DNA of 64,000 nucleotides from NCBI GenBank assembly GCA_016712505.1, contig JADJQY010000002.1, forward strand, positions 248,001 to 312,000. The letters are read 5' to 3'. Both the position numbers and the translations under genes were made by a program. The notes beneath the pieces were generated by a model. The model saw nothing but the letters and a program-made list of their open reading frames with translations, made no database searches and had not been told where the DNA came from. The DNA comes from Candidatus Eiseniibacteriota bacterium. GTDB taxonomy: Bacteria > Eisenbacteria > RBG-16-71-46 > CAIMUX01. Shown here in pieces: positions 35,441 through 43,567 of this stretch; the first letter of the stretch is position 1, and each line of letters opens with the position of its first letter.

Positions 35441-35947
35441 ATGACTCATCCAGTGTCTCGACGTGCATTCCTGCGCGTACTTCCTATGGGTTTGCTAGGT
35501 CTATCAGCCTGTGCCTCGGATGGGAGCCGGAGGATCAGCGGACCTGGTGAGTTCACGCCCGCGACGTCTAGTTCTCCGGTGGATGTGCTGCAGCACTTGG
35601 CTAGTGCTACGACGGCAGTAGACGTTGATGTGTTTTCGACGCTTCTCGCGCACGACTATAGGCAATCGTGCTCCCTCGGTGTTGAGCCATGGTCGAGGGA
35701 CACTGCGCTTGAATTGTTCCGAAAATATGCCGAGAACTCGCCGGGCGTGGTGCGACAGATGACGTTCGAACTACTCGGCCAGGCACGTGTCACGGAAGTT
35801 GCTGATGGATGGGTGATCGATGGACTGGAGCAGGTGGTGCATATCGAGATGCCCCTCGACGTCATCGATAGTCGCGTGCCTGTGCAGGCATGGGTGCGAC
35901 GCGAGCAAGGCGTGTATGTGATCTACCGGTATGATTACACCAGCTAG
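35441..35947 (+). CDS. Tat-type lipoprotein of unknown function, RiPP cluster
   Basis: 168 residues from ATG 35441 with AGGAGG seven bases upstream. The N-terminus SRRAFLRVLPMGLLGLSAC combines a twin-arginine motif (R7-R8) with a lipobox ending at C24, so export as a folded lipoprotein is likely. The remainder (VLQHLASATTAVDVDVFSTL, then AHDYR and a beta-rich second half) resembles the NTF2/SnoaL-like fold by pattern only. It follows the peptide gene by 17 bases and appears co-transcribed. Possible role: carrier, immunity or sensor partner of the peptide. Confidence 0.75.
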   Translation: MTHPVSRRAFLRVLPMGLLGLSACASDGSRRISGPGEFTPATSSSPVDVLQHLASATTAVDVDVFSTLLAHDYRQSCSLGVEPWSRDTALELFRKYAENSPGVVRQMTFELLGQARVTEVADGWVIDGLEQVVHIEMPLDVIDSRVPVQAWVRREQGVYVIYRYDYTS

Positions 35948-35961
35948 AAATGAGGTGCGCA

Positions 35962-36476
35962 ATGCAAGCATGGGTGTCTGCGATCGTTGGGTGCGTGCTC
36001 GTGGTGACTGCTGTAAACGCGGAGCCAGCCGAGCAGTTCTGCGCTGTGAATGCGCCTGAGGCGGTCCTGCAGTGTTTCGCAAGCGCCGTCACCAACCGGG
36101 ACTTCGTCCGAGCCGGAGAGCTATTCGCTGCAGAGTTTGTACGCGAGTACCTGCCGAACGAGAAGGGCACGGCCCCTATTCCACTTGGGAAGTCAGAATT
36201 TTTGGCTGCCGCGGAGTGGTTCATGGCTTCTGGCAATATCCAGAACCCGAGATACGAAGTGGCGTTTGGCGGTGTCGTGGTGCCTAACGCTCAGACGGGG
36301 GATGGACGCTTCCGAATGTGACCTATACTGTACTAGGGCGCGGGAGAGACCAGTCTGGAAAGATGGTCGACATTAATGCGTCGAACGGAACGGTGACGGT
36401 GGAGGTTGTTCGTCTGGATCAGCCGGTGCCGCATTTCGTCATGACCCGATGGACGGAGTCTCAGACGGGCAAGTGA
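35962..36476 (+). CDS. Exported NTF2-like protein of unknown function, frameshifted near 36299
   Basis: ATG 35962 behind GAGGT; signal peptide of ~20 residues (AIVGCVLVVTAVNA). The first frame ends at 36321, but TLPNVTYTVLGRGRDQSGKM and a beta-rich remainder continue in another frame to TGA 36474-36476. Adding one G to the run 36297-36301 joins them (QTGGWTLPNVTY) into ~171 residues. The helical first half (APEAVLQCFASAVTNRDFV) followed by a beta-sheet half is similar in layout to the preceding lipoprotein, suggesting an old duplication. Unknown function; lower G+C like the rest of the cluster. Confidence 0.65.
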
Positions 36477-36742
36477 CAACGTCGAAGGGTTCCGCTGTGG
36501 CGGCTTCCGCGATCCTGCGCCAGACGCATTCTCGCCCCCCCCGGGGTACCCGGAGATCGCATTGGAAAATTCCAGGCCCCGATGTCGGTGGTTGGCGCGA
36601 TGTCTCGGCCGTCTGACGGTACCTCGACGCGATTTGTTTCAGGCCACATCACGGGGCGGTGGACAGCAGGGGTTAGCTGCCGGTCGCGGCGGAATCGCGG
36701 ATCATAGACTGGCAGGGTAGGTTATCGTCACAGGTGGAAGAC
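36477..36742. other. Non-coding spacer between RiPP-like cluster and integrase remnant
   Basis: No gene, hairpin terminator or repeat that I can support. It is the natural place to look for an attachment site, since the integrase gene ends at 36743, but no tRNA-like sequence is seen. Confidence 0.4.
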
Positions 36743-36873
36743 TCAGAACGGGACCTTGTGACTCGCACTCTCCGACGTCCTCCGCACCCGCTTGTCGTAG
36801 ATCTGCGTTGTTTGCGGATTCTTGTGCCCCAAGAGGAGCTGCACCTCCTCGAGGGGCACACCGCCTTTGAGGA
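36743..36873 (-). pseudogene. Tyrosine recombinase, C-terminal fragment
   Basis: Reads LKGGVPLEEVQLLLGHK and NPQTTQIYDKR, the last helices of tyrosine recombinases; LLGHKNPQTTQIYDK includes the conserved LGH and the nucleophile Tyr. It starts exactly at the left end of the IS66 element. About 40 residues including the H-x-x-R box are missing between this piece and the middle piece at 39477-39983. Confidence 0.8.
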
Positions 36874-36912
36874 GTATGCGCCAAGTGAACCACACCCCCC
36901 TCCCGACACCGA

Positions 36913-38577
36913 TCAGGAAGTGCGTGACTCCACTTCCGGTCGCCAGCGGGTTGGCAGGAGCCGCTCGTAGTCCTCGACTGTTGTCGCCTTCGGCAGTTCC
37001 GTGAACAGGTGGCTGAGATAGCCGTAGGGCTCGAGGTTGTTCGCCCGCGCCGTCTGGATCAGGCCGTAGAGGTTGGCGCTCGCCTCGGCGCCGTGCACCG
37101 TGTCCGAGAACAGCCAGTTCTTCCGGCCGATCGCGAACGGACGGATCGCGTTCTCCATCAGGTTGTTGTCGATCTCGAGTCGGCCGTCGTCGAGGTAACG
37201 GAGCAAGGAGTTCCACTGCTCCGAGGCGTACGAGATCGCCCGGCCGACCAAGCTCGTCGGCGGTACGTCTCCCTTGCTCGCATCCAACCACGCTTTCATC
37301 TCGGTCAAGATCGGGCCGGCCAGCACTTCGCGCGCCGCCTTCCGTGCGGGCGGATCCTGACCTCGGATGTCCCGCTCGATCCGGTACAGCTTCTGGATGT
37401 AGGCCATCCCCTGGTGAGCCTTCGACCGCCCCTTGATTGCCTGCTTCGCGCCAGCCTGCGCCTTCAACGCCTCATCGAACTTCCGCCGCACGTGGGCCAT
37501 GCAGCCGACGCGGACCACCTTCGGGTTCGCGAAGCACCCGTTGTAGCCGGAGTACCCGTCGACCTGCACGAACCCCTCGAACCCCTGGAGGAGGCGCTCG
37601 GCTACCTCGCCGCCCCGCGTGGGGTCGTAGTCGAACAGCAGGATCGGTCGCTCCCGCGGACCACCCAGCCGACCCCAGAGGAAGGACTGGCTCTGGGCCG
37701 TCTTGCCGCTCTCCTTCAGCACCTGCACCCGCGTCTCGTCACAGTGGACGATGTCGTAGGCGAGCAGGTCGTCGTTCAGCAGGTTGATCACTGGCCGGAC
37801 CAGCCGCCCGACGGCGATCATCCAGTTCGCCATGGTGGTGCGGGAGAGCTCGACCTCGACCCGCTCCCAGATCGCTTCCTGGCGATAGAGCGGGAGGGCG
37901 TCGCAGTACTTGGCCACCGCGATCTGGGCCAGGAGCGAAGGCGAGGCCATGCTCTTCGGGATCGGCTGCGGTGGAAGCGGCGCGATCCGTACGCCGTTCT
38001 CGCACCGCGGACAAGCGTACTTCGGTCGGACATTCTGGATCACCCGGACGGTGGCCGGGATGAACTCCAGTTGCTCGCTCGACTCCTCACCGATCTGCTC
38101 GAGCGGAGTCCCGTCCTGCGGGCAGATCTTCTCGTGCTCCCGTAGGTCGTGAACCACCCGTCGGCGCTCCATCCAGGCAGGAAGCGGGCGTCGTCCCCGC
38201 CGATGACGCGGCTTGGCGCTCTCGGGACTCGCCGCGTCGCTGTCGCCCGCCTCGGGATCTGCGTCGAGGGTCGCGGGATGCGCCGCATCCTCCGTCTCGC
38301 CATTGGCCAGGATCTCCGGCTCGTTGAAGAGCTGGAGCTGATCCTGGCTCGAACGTTCACTGCTCGGCCCGAAGCGCTTCCAGAGGTAGAGGCGAAGACG
38401 TTCGCGCAGCCGCTCGATCTCTGCCTGCTCGGCGATCAGCGCCGCCGTTTTCGCGTCCAGAGCGGCATTCGTGGCATGAAGCGTCGAGTGCAGGACGGCG
38501 CACTCCGCCCGCGCTTGCAGGAGTAGTTGTTGCAGTACCGCGACGTCGTTGGGTAGGGGTTGGAGGTCCGTCTCCAT
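36913..38577 (-). CDS. tnpC: IS66 transposase TnpC
   Basis: 554 residues. A coiled-coil N-terminus (AEIERLRERLRLYLWKRFG), a zinc-ribbon-like segment (CPQDG, then CPRC), and the DDE domain: HCDETRVQVL, QVDGYSGYNG and a Glu in IDNNLMENAIRP. It ends with the usual IS66 C-terminal domain (YEPYG-like LEPYGYLSHLFTELP). Intact. Confidence 0.94.
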   Translation of the reverse strand: METDLQPLPNDVAVLQQLLLQARAECAVLHSTLHATNAALDAKTAALIAEQAEIERLRERLRLYLWKRFGPSSERSSQDQLQLFNEPEILANGETEDAAHPATLDADPEAGDSDAASPESAKPRHRRGRRPLPAWMERRRVVHDLREHEKICPQDGTPLEQIGEESSEQLEFIPATVRVIQNVRPKYACPRCENGVRIAPLPPQPIPKSMASPSLLAQIAVAKYCDALPLYRQEAIWERVEVELSRTTMANWMIAVGRLVRPVINLLNDDLLAYDIVHCDETRVQVLKESGKTAQSQSFLWGRLGGPRERPILLFDYDPTRGGEVAERLLQGFEGFVQVDGYSGYNGCFANPKVVRVGCMAHVRRKFDEALKAQAGAKQAIKGRSKAHQGMAYIQKLYRIERDIRGQDPPARKAAREVLAGPILTEMKAWLDASKGDVPPTSLVGRAISYASEQWNSLLRYLDDGRLEIDNNLMENAIRPFAIGRKNWLFSDTVHGAEASANLYGLIQTARANNLEPYGYLSHLFTELPKATTVEDYERLLPTRWRPEVESRTS

Positions 38578-38612
38578 GCCGCGGACTTTAACAGATGTCG
38601 CGCGTCATCGCA

Positions 38613-38969
38613 TCACAGAACAGTTGCGTAGGAGAGTTTCCTGTGAGGTCGGAGCTTCGAGAGATCGTAGCCATCGAGCAGCCAGTTCAGCTCGCGCCCG
38701 GTAATCGCGGTGACTCCGTCGCTGCTCTGCTCCGGCCAGTAGACCCGCTGCTTCTCGTAGCGCTTGTACCAGACGACGAAGCCGTTGCCTTCCCAGTAGA
38801 GGACCTTCACCTTGTCCCGGTGGCGATTGCGGAACACGTAGAGCGCCGGCTCGAACGGGCTGAGGCCCAGCGTGCCTTCGACCAGCAGGCTGAGTCCGTT
38901 GATCGACTTCCTCAAGTCGACGGCGGTTTGGCAGAGGTAGACCCGAACGCCCTCGGCCGGGCGCATCAT
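38613..38969 (-). CDS. tnpB: IS66 accessory protein TnpB
   Basis: 118 residues from ATG 38969. Matches the IS66 Orf2 family: VYLCQTAVDLRKSINGLS, VFRNRHRDKVKVLYWEGNGF and LEDG-like ELNWLLDGYD near the end. Starts inside the tnpA stop (ATGA). Confidence 0.93.
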   Translation of the reverse strand: MMRPAEGVRVYLCQTAVDLRKSINGLSLLVEGTLGLSPFEPALYVFRNRHRDKVKVLYWEGNGFVVWYKRYEKQRVYWPEQSSDGVTAITGRELNWLLDGYDLSKLRPHRKLSYATVL

Positions 38970-39400
38970 CGAACCGGCTCCGGCGCCGCCGGCCGGAGAG
39001 AGGCGAGCAGAGAGAGCAAGTCGGCATCCGGGGTCCAGAAGGATGGATTCTCGATCTCCACAATCACGCCGTTGGCAAAGCGGAGGCGAAGATCGGTGCG
39101 TGGAACCGGGGCGTCTTCCGCCAGGCGAACCTCCGAGAACATGGGCACGGAGGGATTCCTGGAAGCCGGACTCGCCACCACCCGCAGTGGTCGGCGATGC
39201 ACCGCTGCGGCTGGGGTCGTCGCGGTCAACGCGCCGAGCTGGGTCAGCCGATTGCGCCAGGTGTAGAGTTGTCGGCAGTCGAGGCCGTGGCGCGCGGCGT
39301 ACGCGGCGGTGGTGGTGCCGCTCCTGCGACAGGCTTCCAGGTGCTTGCGCCAGTGTTCTTGCTTCGCGGTCAGCCGGGCGGCGAGGACTCCTCGGGGCAT
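38966..39400 (-). CDS. tnpA: IS66 accessory protein TnpA
   Basis: 144 residues. N-terminal helix-turn-helix of the IS66 Orf1 type (EACRRSGTTTAAYAARHGLD, then LYTWRNRL). A basic linker and RLRFANGVIVEIENP complete the family outline. Overlaps tnpB. Confidence 0.9.
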   Translation of the reverse strand: MPRGVLAARLTAKQEHWRKHLEACRRSGTTTAAYAARHGLDCRQLYTWRNRLTQLGALTATTPAAAVHRRPLRVVASPASRNPSVPMFSEVRLAEDAPVPRTDLRLRFANGVIVEIENPSFWTPDADLLSLLASLRPAAPEPVR

Positions 39401-39476
39401 GTTGCCCTCCTTTCCTGGAGGGCAATCTCGCGGATCGCGGGGGGCTATGGGAAGATGGGTTTCAGTTGGCGGTTAC

Positions 39477-39983
39477 GCCGATACATCGCCGAGAGCCTAA
39501 TTCTCCGCACCCCCAGCTTTCTCGACCGCGAGTTGGGCCGCGCCCGAAAGAGCGGCCCGCTGGTGAGCCCCGCGTGCGCCACATACTCCCGGATCGCCTC
39601 CGCCGCCTCCACGTGGATTCCAATGGTGCGCTTTGACTTCCCCCGGCCCTTCTCCTGGACCTTGACCGTCGGGTCGTCCTCCTCGAAATGAAAGTCCGCC
39701 ACATCGAGCAAACACCCCGTCCGGATGCGGGACCCCGTGAACAGGTAGAACTTGAGGATTGCCCGGTCCCGGTAGTGGAGGATGTCGCCGTCCGCCGGCG
39801 GGAGCTCCATCAGTTTTCGTGCGTTCCGTGCGCTGAGAGCTACGGTCTCATCAATCGGATCCGTTGAGGGCCGCTTCACGAAATCCTTGTGCGCCGGATT
39901 GTGGATCAGGATCGGGAGCTTGGACCCGGCTGCGGCCTCCCGGATGAACTCAAAGAGGCCAGAGACCGCCGAGATGCGGTGAT
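39477..39983 (-). pseudogene. Tyrosine recombinase, middle fragment
   Basis: Encodes HRISAVSGLFEFIREAA through the start of the catalytic domain (RAILKFYLFTGSRIRTGCLL, with the first catalytic Arg region in TGSRIRTG) to LGVRRIRLSAMYR, where it meets the IS66 right end. Its other end abuts the IS21 element at the duplicated GGTGAT (39978-39983). Joined across that duplication the N-terminal piece and this piece read in frame (PKTLNH-RISAVSG). Confidence 0.82.
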
Positions 39984-40068
39984 CCCCCGGCGGCCACCTC
40001 AACTTCCTCCACTTGTGGCCGGGTCAACTTCCTCCACTTGAGCTCACGACGGGACGGCGGGGAGGATC

Positions 40069-40841
40069 CTATTCGCCCGAGCGCTTGCGCACAACCCGGG
40101 CCGCAGCTTCCTTCAGGCGCCAGCTCTTCCCCTCGAACTTGAGCAGGTGGCCGTGGTGCATCAGGCGATCGAGGAGGGGGGTGACGATGACCACATTGCC
40201 GAGCAGCTTCGCCCAGTCTTCGATCACGCGATTCGAGGTGATCAGGGTGGAGCCCTTCTCGTATCGCCCCATGAGGAGATCGGCTAGCTCGTCGCCGGCG
40301 TTCGCAGGCAGCTTTCGGAGGAAGAGATCGTCGATGATCAGCAACTCGATGCCCCGTAGCTGCGTCCGGAGCTTCCGGATCGTCCGAGTTCGCGGGCCTC
40401 GGTGACGTCCTCGATCAGTTCATGGGCCTCGCGGTAGAGCACGCGGTGACCACGCTCCACCGCGAGCAGGGCGATCGCCTTGGCCACGTGGCTCTTGGCC
40501 GTGCCGGGCGGCCCCAGGAGAATGGCATCTTCCCGATCCTCGATGAACTTACAAGTCGCGAGTTCGAGGATGTCGCGTCGCGGCAGACGAGGATTGTAGC
40601 TCCAGTCCAACTCGGCCAGGGTGCGGCGTTCGGTTAGCCCGGACAGGGCGTACTTACGATCCTGCAGTCGCGTGGATCGACGATCCAGCTCGTCCTGAAC
40701 CAACCGGGAGAACGCTTCCAGGAACGACATCTCGTGGCTCGCCACGTGGAGCGCTCGCGCTTCGATCGCTGCGCTCATTCCCGACAACCGCAGAGTGCGG
40801 AGCGCACTCTCCAGCTCAGTACGTGACATGGGCATCGGCAT
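40069..40841 (-). CDS. istB: IS21 ATP-binding helper IstB, frameshifted near 40385
   Basis: The first frame (40841-40338) has LLGPPGTAKSHVAKAIALLA, the Walker A box of IstB/DnaC-like ATPases. Homology then moves to the frame ending at 40069 with ELLIIDDLFLRKL (Walker B) and LITSNRVIEDWAKLLGN. Adding one C at the CC of 40384-40385 on the plus strand restores ~257 residues, the normal IstB length. The start overlaps the istA end. Confidence 0.85.
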
Positions 40842-41681
40842 CCTCCGTCGAAGTGTGGCTTTGGGCGTGGTCCTCCCAGAACGATTGGTACTCCGCGATC
40901 GAGCGGATGGCCGCGCCTTCCTGGATCAGAGCGGGAACCGGGGTTGGGGTTCGGGCTGCTTGGCGTTCCAAGGCGTGCCGCACGGCCTTGTAGGATCCGC
41001 ATCCCGCTTCGAGGAACCGAGCACAGATCTCCTCGATCGCCGCACAGGAGCAGGTGCGAGGCAGGTTGGTCAGCCCATAGAGCGCTCGCTGGCCGGGACG
41101 GCCGAGGCGGGCGAACAAGGCGAGCGCCATCTCCTCTGTTCTCGGCCCGATCAGCGCGGCTTTGATCAGCGACAATTAGAACTCCCGGGAAAAATAGTTG
41201 TCGCTGATCACCCCTCCCCGTAGTCGACTTGGCACTCTTCTCCCGGGAGGAACTCCAAGACGTCGAACCGCTCCGGATCCCGACGCTTCAGCCGGGAGAC
41301 GATCCGCTTGACCGAGTTGTAGCCGTGCCCGAACTCGTGGATCCCGACCAGATCCTGATAGATCGACTGGGCGTTGCGGCCGAGTTGGACCTGCGCTTCG
41401 ATCCGCGTTCGGTGGCGTTCGCACGCCGAGACGATGGCCGAGGCGCCAGCCTGCGGCGAACCGGGAGCCGGTGGCCAGGGTGGAGGAAGTTGCTCCGAGC
41501 CGGTGGCCACCCCGGGGGAGTTTGGATCGCGGACGTAGCGCTGGATGGTCTTGCGATCCACACCCGTGCGGCGATCAATCTCCCGCTGACTGACCCCGCA
41601 ACCGGCCAGGGTCTCGATGGTTATCCGCAGGTGACTCTTCAAGACGTTCACTCCGATCCCCCTCTGGTTGGTGAGGGGCAA
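40816..41681 (-). pseudogene. istA: IS21 transposase IstA with internal deletion
   Basis: The N-terminal part (41681-41208) has the HTH region GVSQREIDRRTGVDRKTIQR and ends at GEECQVDYGEG, which is exactly where the DDE domain should begin. The C-terminal part (41175-40816) resumes at ALIGPRTEEMALALFARLGR. Roughly 250-290 residues of catalytic domain are gone. A 48-base palindromic sequence (41163-41210) with stops sits at the junction. Confidence 0.88.
41163..41210. repeat. Perfect 13-base palindrome at the istA deletion junction
   Basis: TGATCAGCGACAA (41163-41175) and its exact complement TTGTCGCTGATCA (41198-41210) are separated by 22 bases. It occupies the place of the missing IstA core. 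It could be a scar of excision, the ends of a tiny non-autonomous element, or fold-back left by replication slippage. Confidence 0.75.
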
Positions 41682-41784
41682 GGGGAACGTCCCGTCGTCG
41701 ATGCCCGGGAGTCGGGTCGATCTAGTTCAGCTCAGGTGGAGGAGTTTGACCCGGCCACGGATGGGGGAGTTTGGGTGGCCGCCA

Positions 41785-42070
41785 GGTGATTGAGGGTTTT
41801 GGGCGCCTGGTCAAGCTCCTGGTCCAGAAACTCCCGCCAGGCCCGGACGTCGACCACCGTGGCGCCGAGAAGCCGGAACGACTCCTCGGGCCAGCGGATG
41901 CCAAGAAAGTCGACAAAGCCCATCACGGCGCGGCGGTACGAGCGCCGGGTGTTGAGTGCGTCGCTTCGGTTGACCCAGGCCTCGAACATGCCGGCGACGG
42001 AGCCGTAGAAGGTCTTGACCCGTTCACGGACGGCTGCCTTCGGGGTCGACGCGAGGCGTCGCGCTGTCAT
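41785..42070 (-). pseudogene. Tyrosine recombinase, N-terminal fragment
   Basis: Starts at ATG 42070 and contains the core-binding (SAM-like) domain: AWVNRSDALNTRRSYRRAVM, GFVDFLGI and WREFLDQELDQAPKTLNH, up to the IS21 insertion point. Integrase orientation is leftward, into the island. Its start lies 71 bases from the serS promoter, so this is the likely right border of the integrated element. Confidence 0.82.
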
Positions 42071-42140
42071 GCCCCATCAACCGCCCAGCTCGGGACGATC
42101 GGCGCTGCTCTGGACCTCCGCACGGGCCCCGAACCCCGCG

Positions 42141-42169
42141 TTGACCGCCCCGGGGGGCTGTGCTAGCGT
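42141..42169 (+). promoter_or_regulatory. Predicted serS promoter
   Basis: TTGACC (42141-42146), exactly 17 bases, TAGCGT (42164-42169), 90 bases before the serS start. Identical boxes occur at 14542-14570. Confidence 0.6.
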
Positions 42170-42258
42170 CCCCAATCGCAAGCGTTTGCGGGGCCTGAAG
42201 TTGGTCCGGCGAGGGGGCCGGGACGGGGCGACCTGCGGACGGACGATGGAGGGATGGG

Positions 42259-43546
42259 GTGCTCGACCTCAAGATGATTCGGACGGAACCGGAGAGGGTG
42301 CGGGAGTTCCTCGACCGTAAGGGGGGATCGCCGTACTTCGAACGCATCCTGGAATTGGACCGCGAGCACCGGGGCCACTTGCAGCAGGTAGAGGCCAAGA
42401 AGGCCGAGCGGAATCAGAAGAGCGTCGATATCCCGCGCCTCAAGAAGGAAGGCCAGGATACGACCGCGCTGATGGCCGAGATGAAGGTGCTGGCCGACGA
42501 GATCAAGGTGCTGGACGAGCAGGTGAAGGCCTGCGAGACGGAACTGGACGAGAAGCTGCGCTGGCTGCCGAATCTGCCGCACGAGTCGACCCCGGTCGGC
42601 CCGGATGCCTCGGCGAACGTGGAAGTGCGGCGCTGGGGGACGATCCCGGCCGAGACCTTCGCGCGGAAGCCGCACTACGACATCGCCGAAGAGCTGGGGC
42701 TGATCGATTTCAAGCGCGGGGCGAAGATCTCCGGCGCGGGGTTCGTGGCCTTCACCGGTTGGGGAGCGCGACTGCAGCGCGCCCTGATCTCCTTCTTCCT
42801 CGATTTTCATCGCGAACACCACGGCTACACCGAGGTGGCGATTCCCTACCTGGTGCGGCGGGAGTCGATGTTCGGCACCGGTCAGCTTCCGAAGATGGAA
42901 GGGGACATGTACCGCTGCGACGAGGACGACCTGTTCCTCATCCCGACGGCGGAGGTGCCGATCACCAACCTCTACCGCGAGGACGAGTCACTCCGCGAGG
43001 ACGAACTGCCCATCTATCGCATGGGGTACTCACCCTGCTTCCGCCGCGAGGCGGGGAACCTACGGCAAGGAGACGCGCGGACTGGTCCGCGTGCATCAGT
43101 TCGACAAGGTGGAACTGGTCAAGATCACGAAGGCCGAGACCTCCTACGACGAGCTGGAAGCGCTGGTGGGGAACGCGGAGGCGATCCTCAAGGCGCTGGA
43201 GCTGCCCTACCGGGTGCTGGCCCTGGCGAGCGGAGATCTGTCGTTCGGGGCGGCGAAGTGCTACGACCTGGAGGCCTGGGCGGCGGCCGAGGGGCGCTGG
43301 CTCGAGGTTTCCTCGTGCAGCAACTTCGAGGCGTTTCAGGCCCGGCGGATGGGCCTCCGTTACCGCAACGCGGAGGGGAAGCTGGTCTACGCACACACTC
43401 TGAACGGATCCGGCCTGGCCCTGCCGCGAATCATCGTGGCGATCCTGGAGAACTACCAGACCGAGCGGGGCACGGTGATCGTCCCGCCGGTGCTCCGACC
43501 CTATCTGGGCGGGCTCGAGGAATTCACCAAGAGCCCGGTCCGCTAA
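42259..43546 (+). CDS. serS: Seryl-tRNA synthetase, frameshifted near 43057
   Basis: Charges tRNA-Ser. GTG 42259 opens MLDLKMIRTEPERVREFL and the N-terminal coiled coil (residues ~30-105). The class II catalytic core has QLPKMEGDMYRCDEDDLFLI, TAEVPITNL and PCFRREAG. One extra A at 43057-43058 breaks the frame; the correct frame resumes as TYGKETRGLVRVHQFDKVEL and runs through EVSSCSNFEAFQARRM and NGSGLALPR to 43546, for 428 residues in all, the normal length. Because the gene is essential, this indel is most likely a sequence error. It follows the accessory island and precedes the histidine kinase by 21 bases. Confidence 0.93.
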
Positions 43547-43567
43547 GGGAACGCGGGCACCACCACG

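Larger units (their letters stand above)
36874..39476 (-). mobile_element. IS66-family insertion sequence
   Basis: Complete tnpA-tnpB-tnpC set in 2603 bases. The ends are GTATGCGCCAAGTGAACC (36874 inward) and GTAACCGCCAACTGAAACC (39476 inward on the minus strand): imperfect inverted repeats starting with GTA as expected for IS66. The eight bases outside each end differ (TTTGAGGA versus GCCGATAC), so there is no target duplication. Together with the missing integrase segment this points to a flanking deletion. Confidence 0.85.
39984..41784 (-). mobile_element. IS21-family insertion sequence, defective
   Basis: 1801 bases between two copies of GGTGAT (39978-39983 and 41785-41790), which fits a six-base target duplication. 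The ends carry long imperfect inverted repeats of about 55 bases, each containing two copies of a GTGGAGGAAGTTGA-like unit. It encodes istA and istB on the minus strand, but istA has lost its catalytic core and istB has an indel, so the element is dead. Confidence 0.85.

Noticed and set aside
36461..36742. Short minus-strand frames in the spacer next to the integrase remnant
   Set aside because: No start signals or recognisable sequence; spacer is treated as non-coding.
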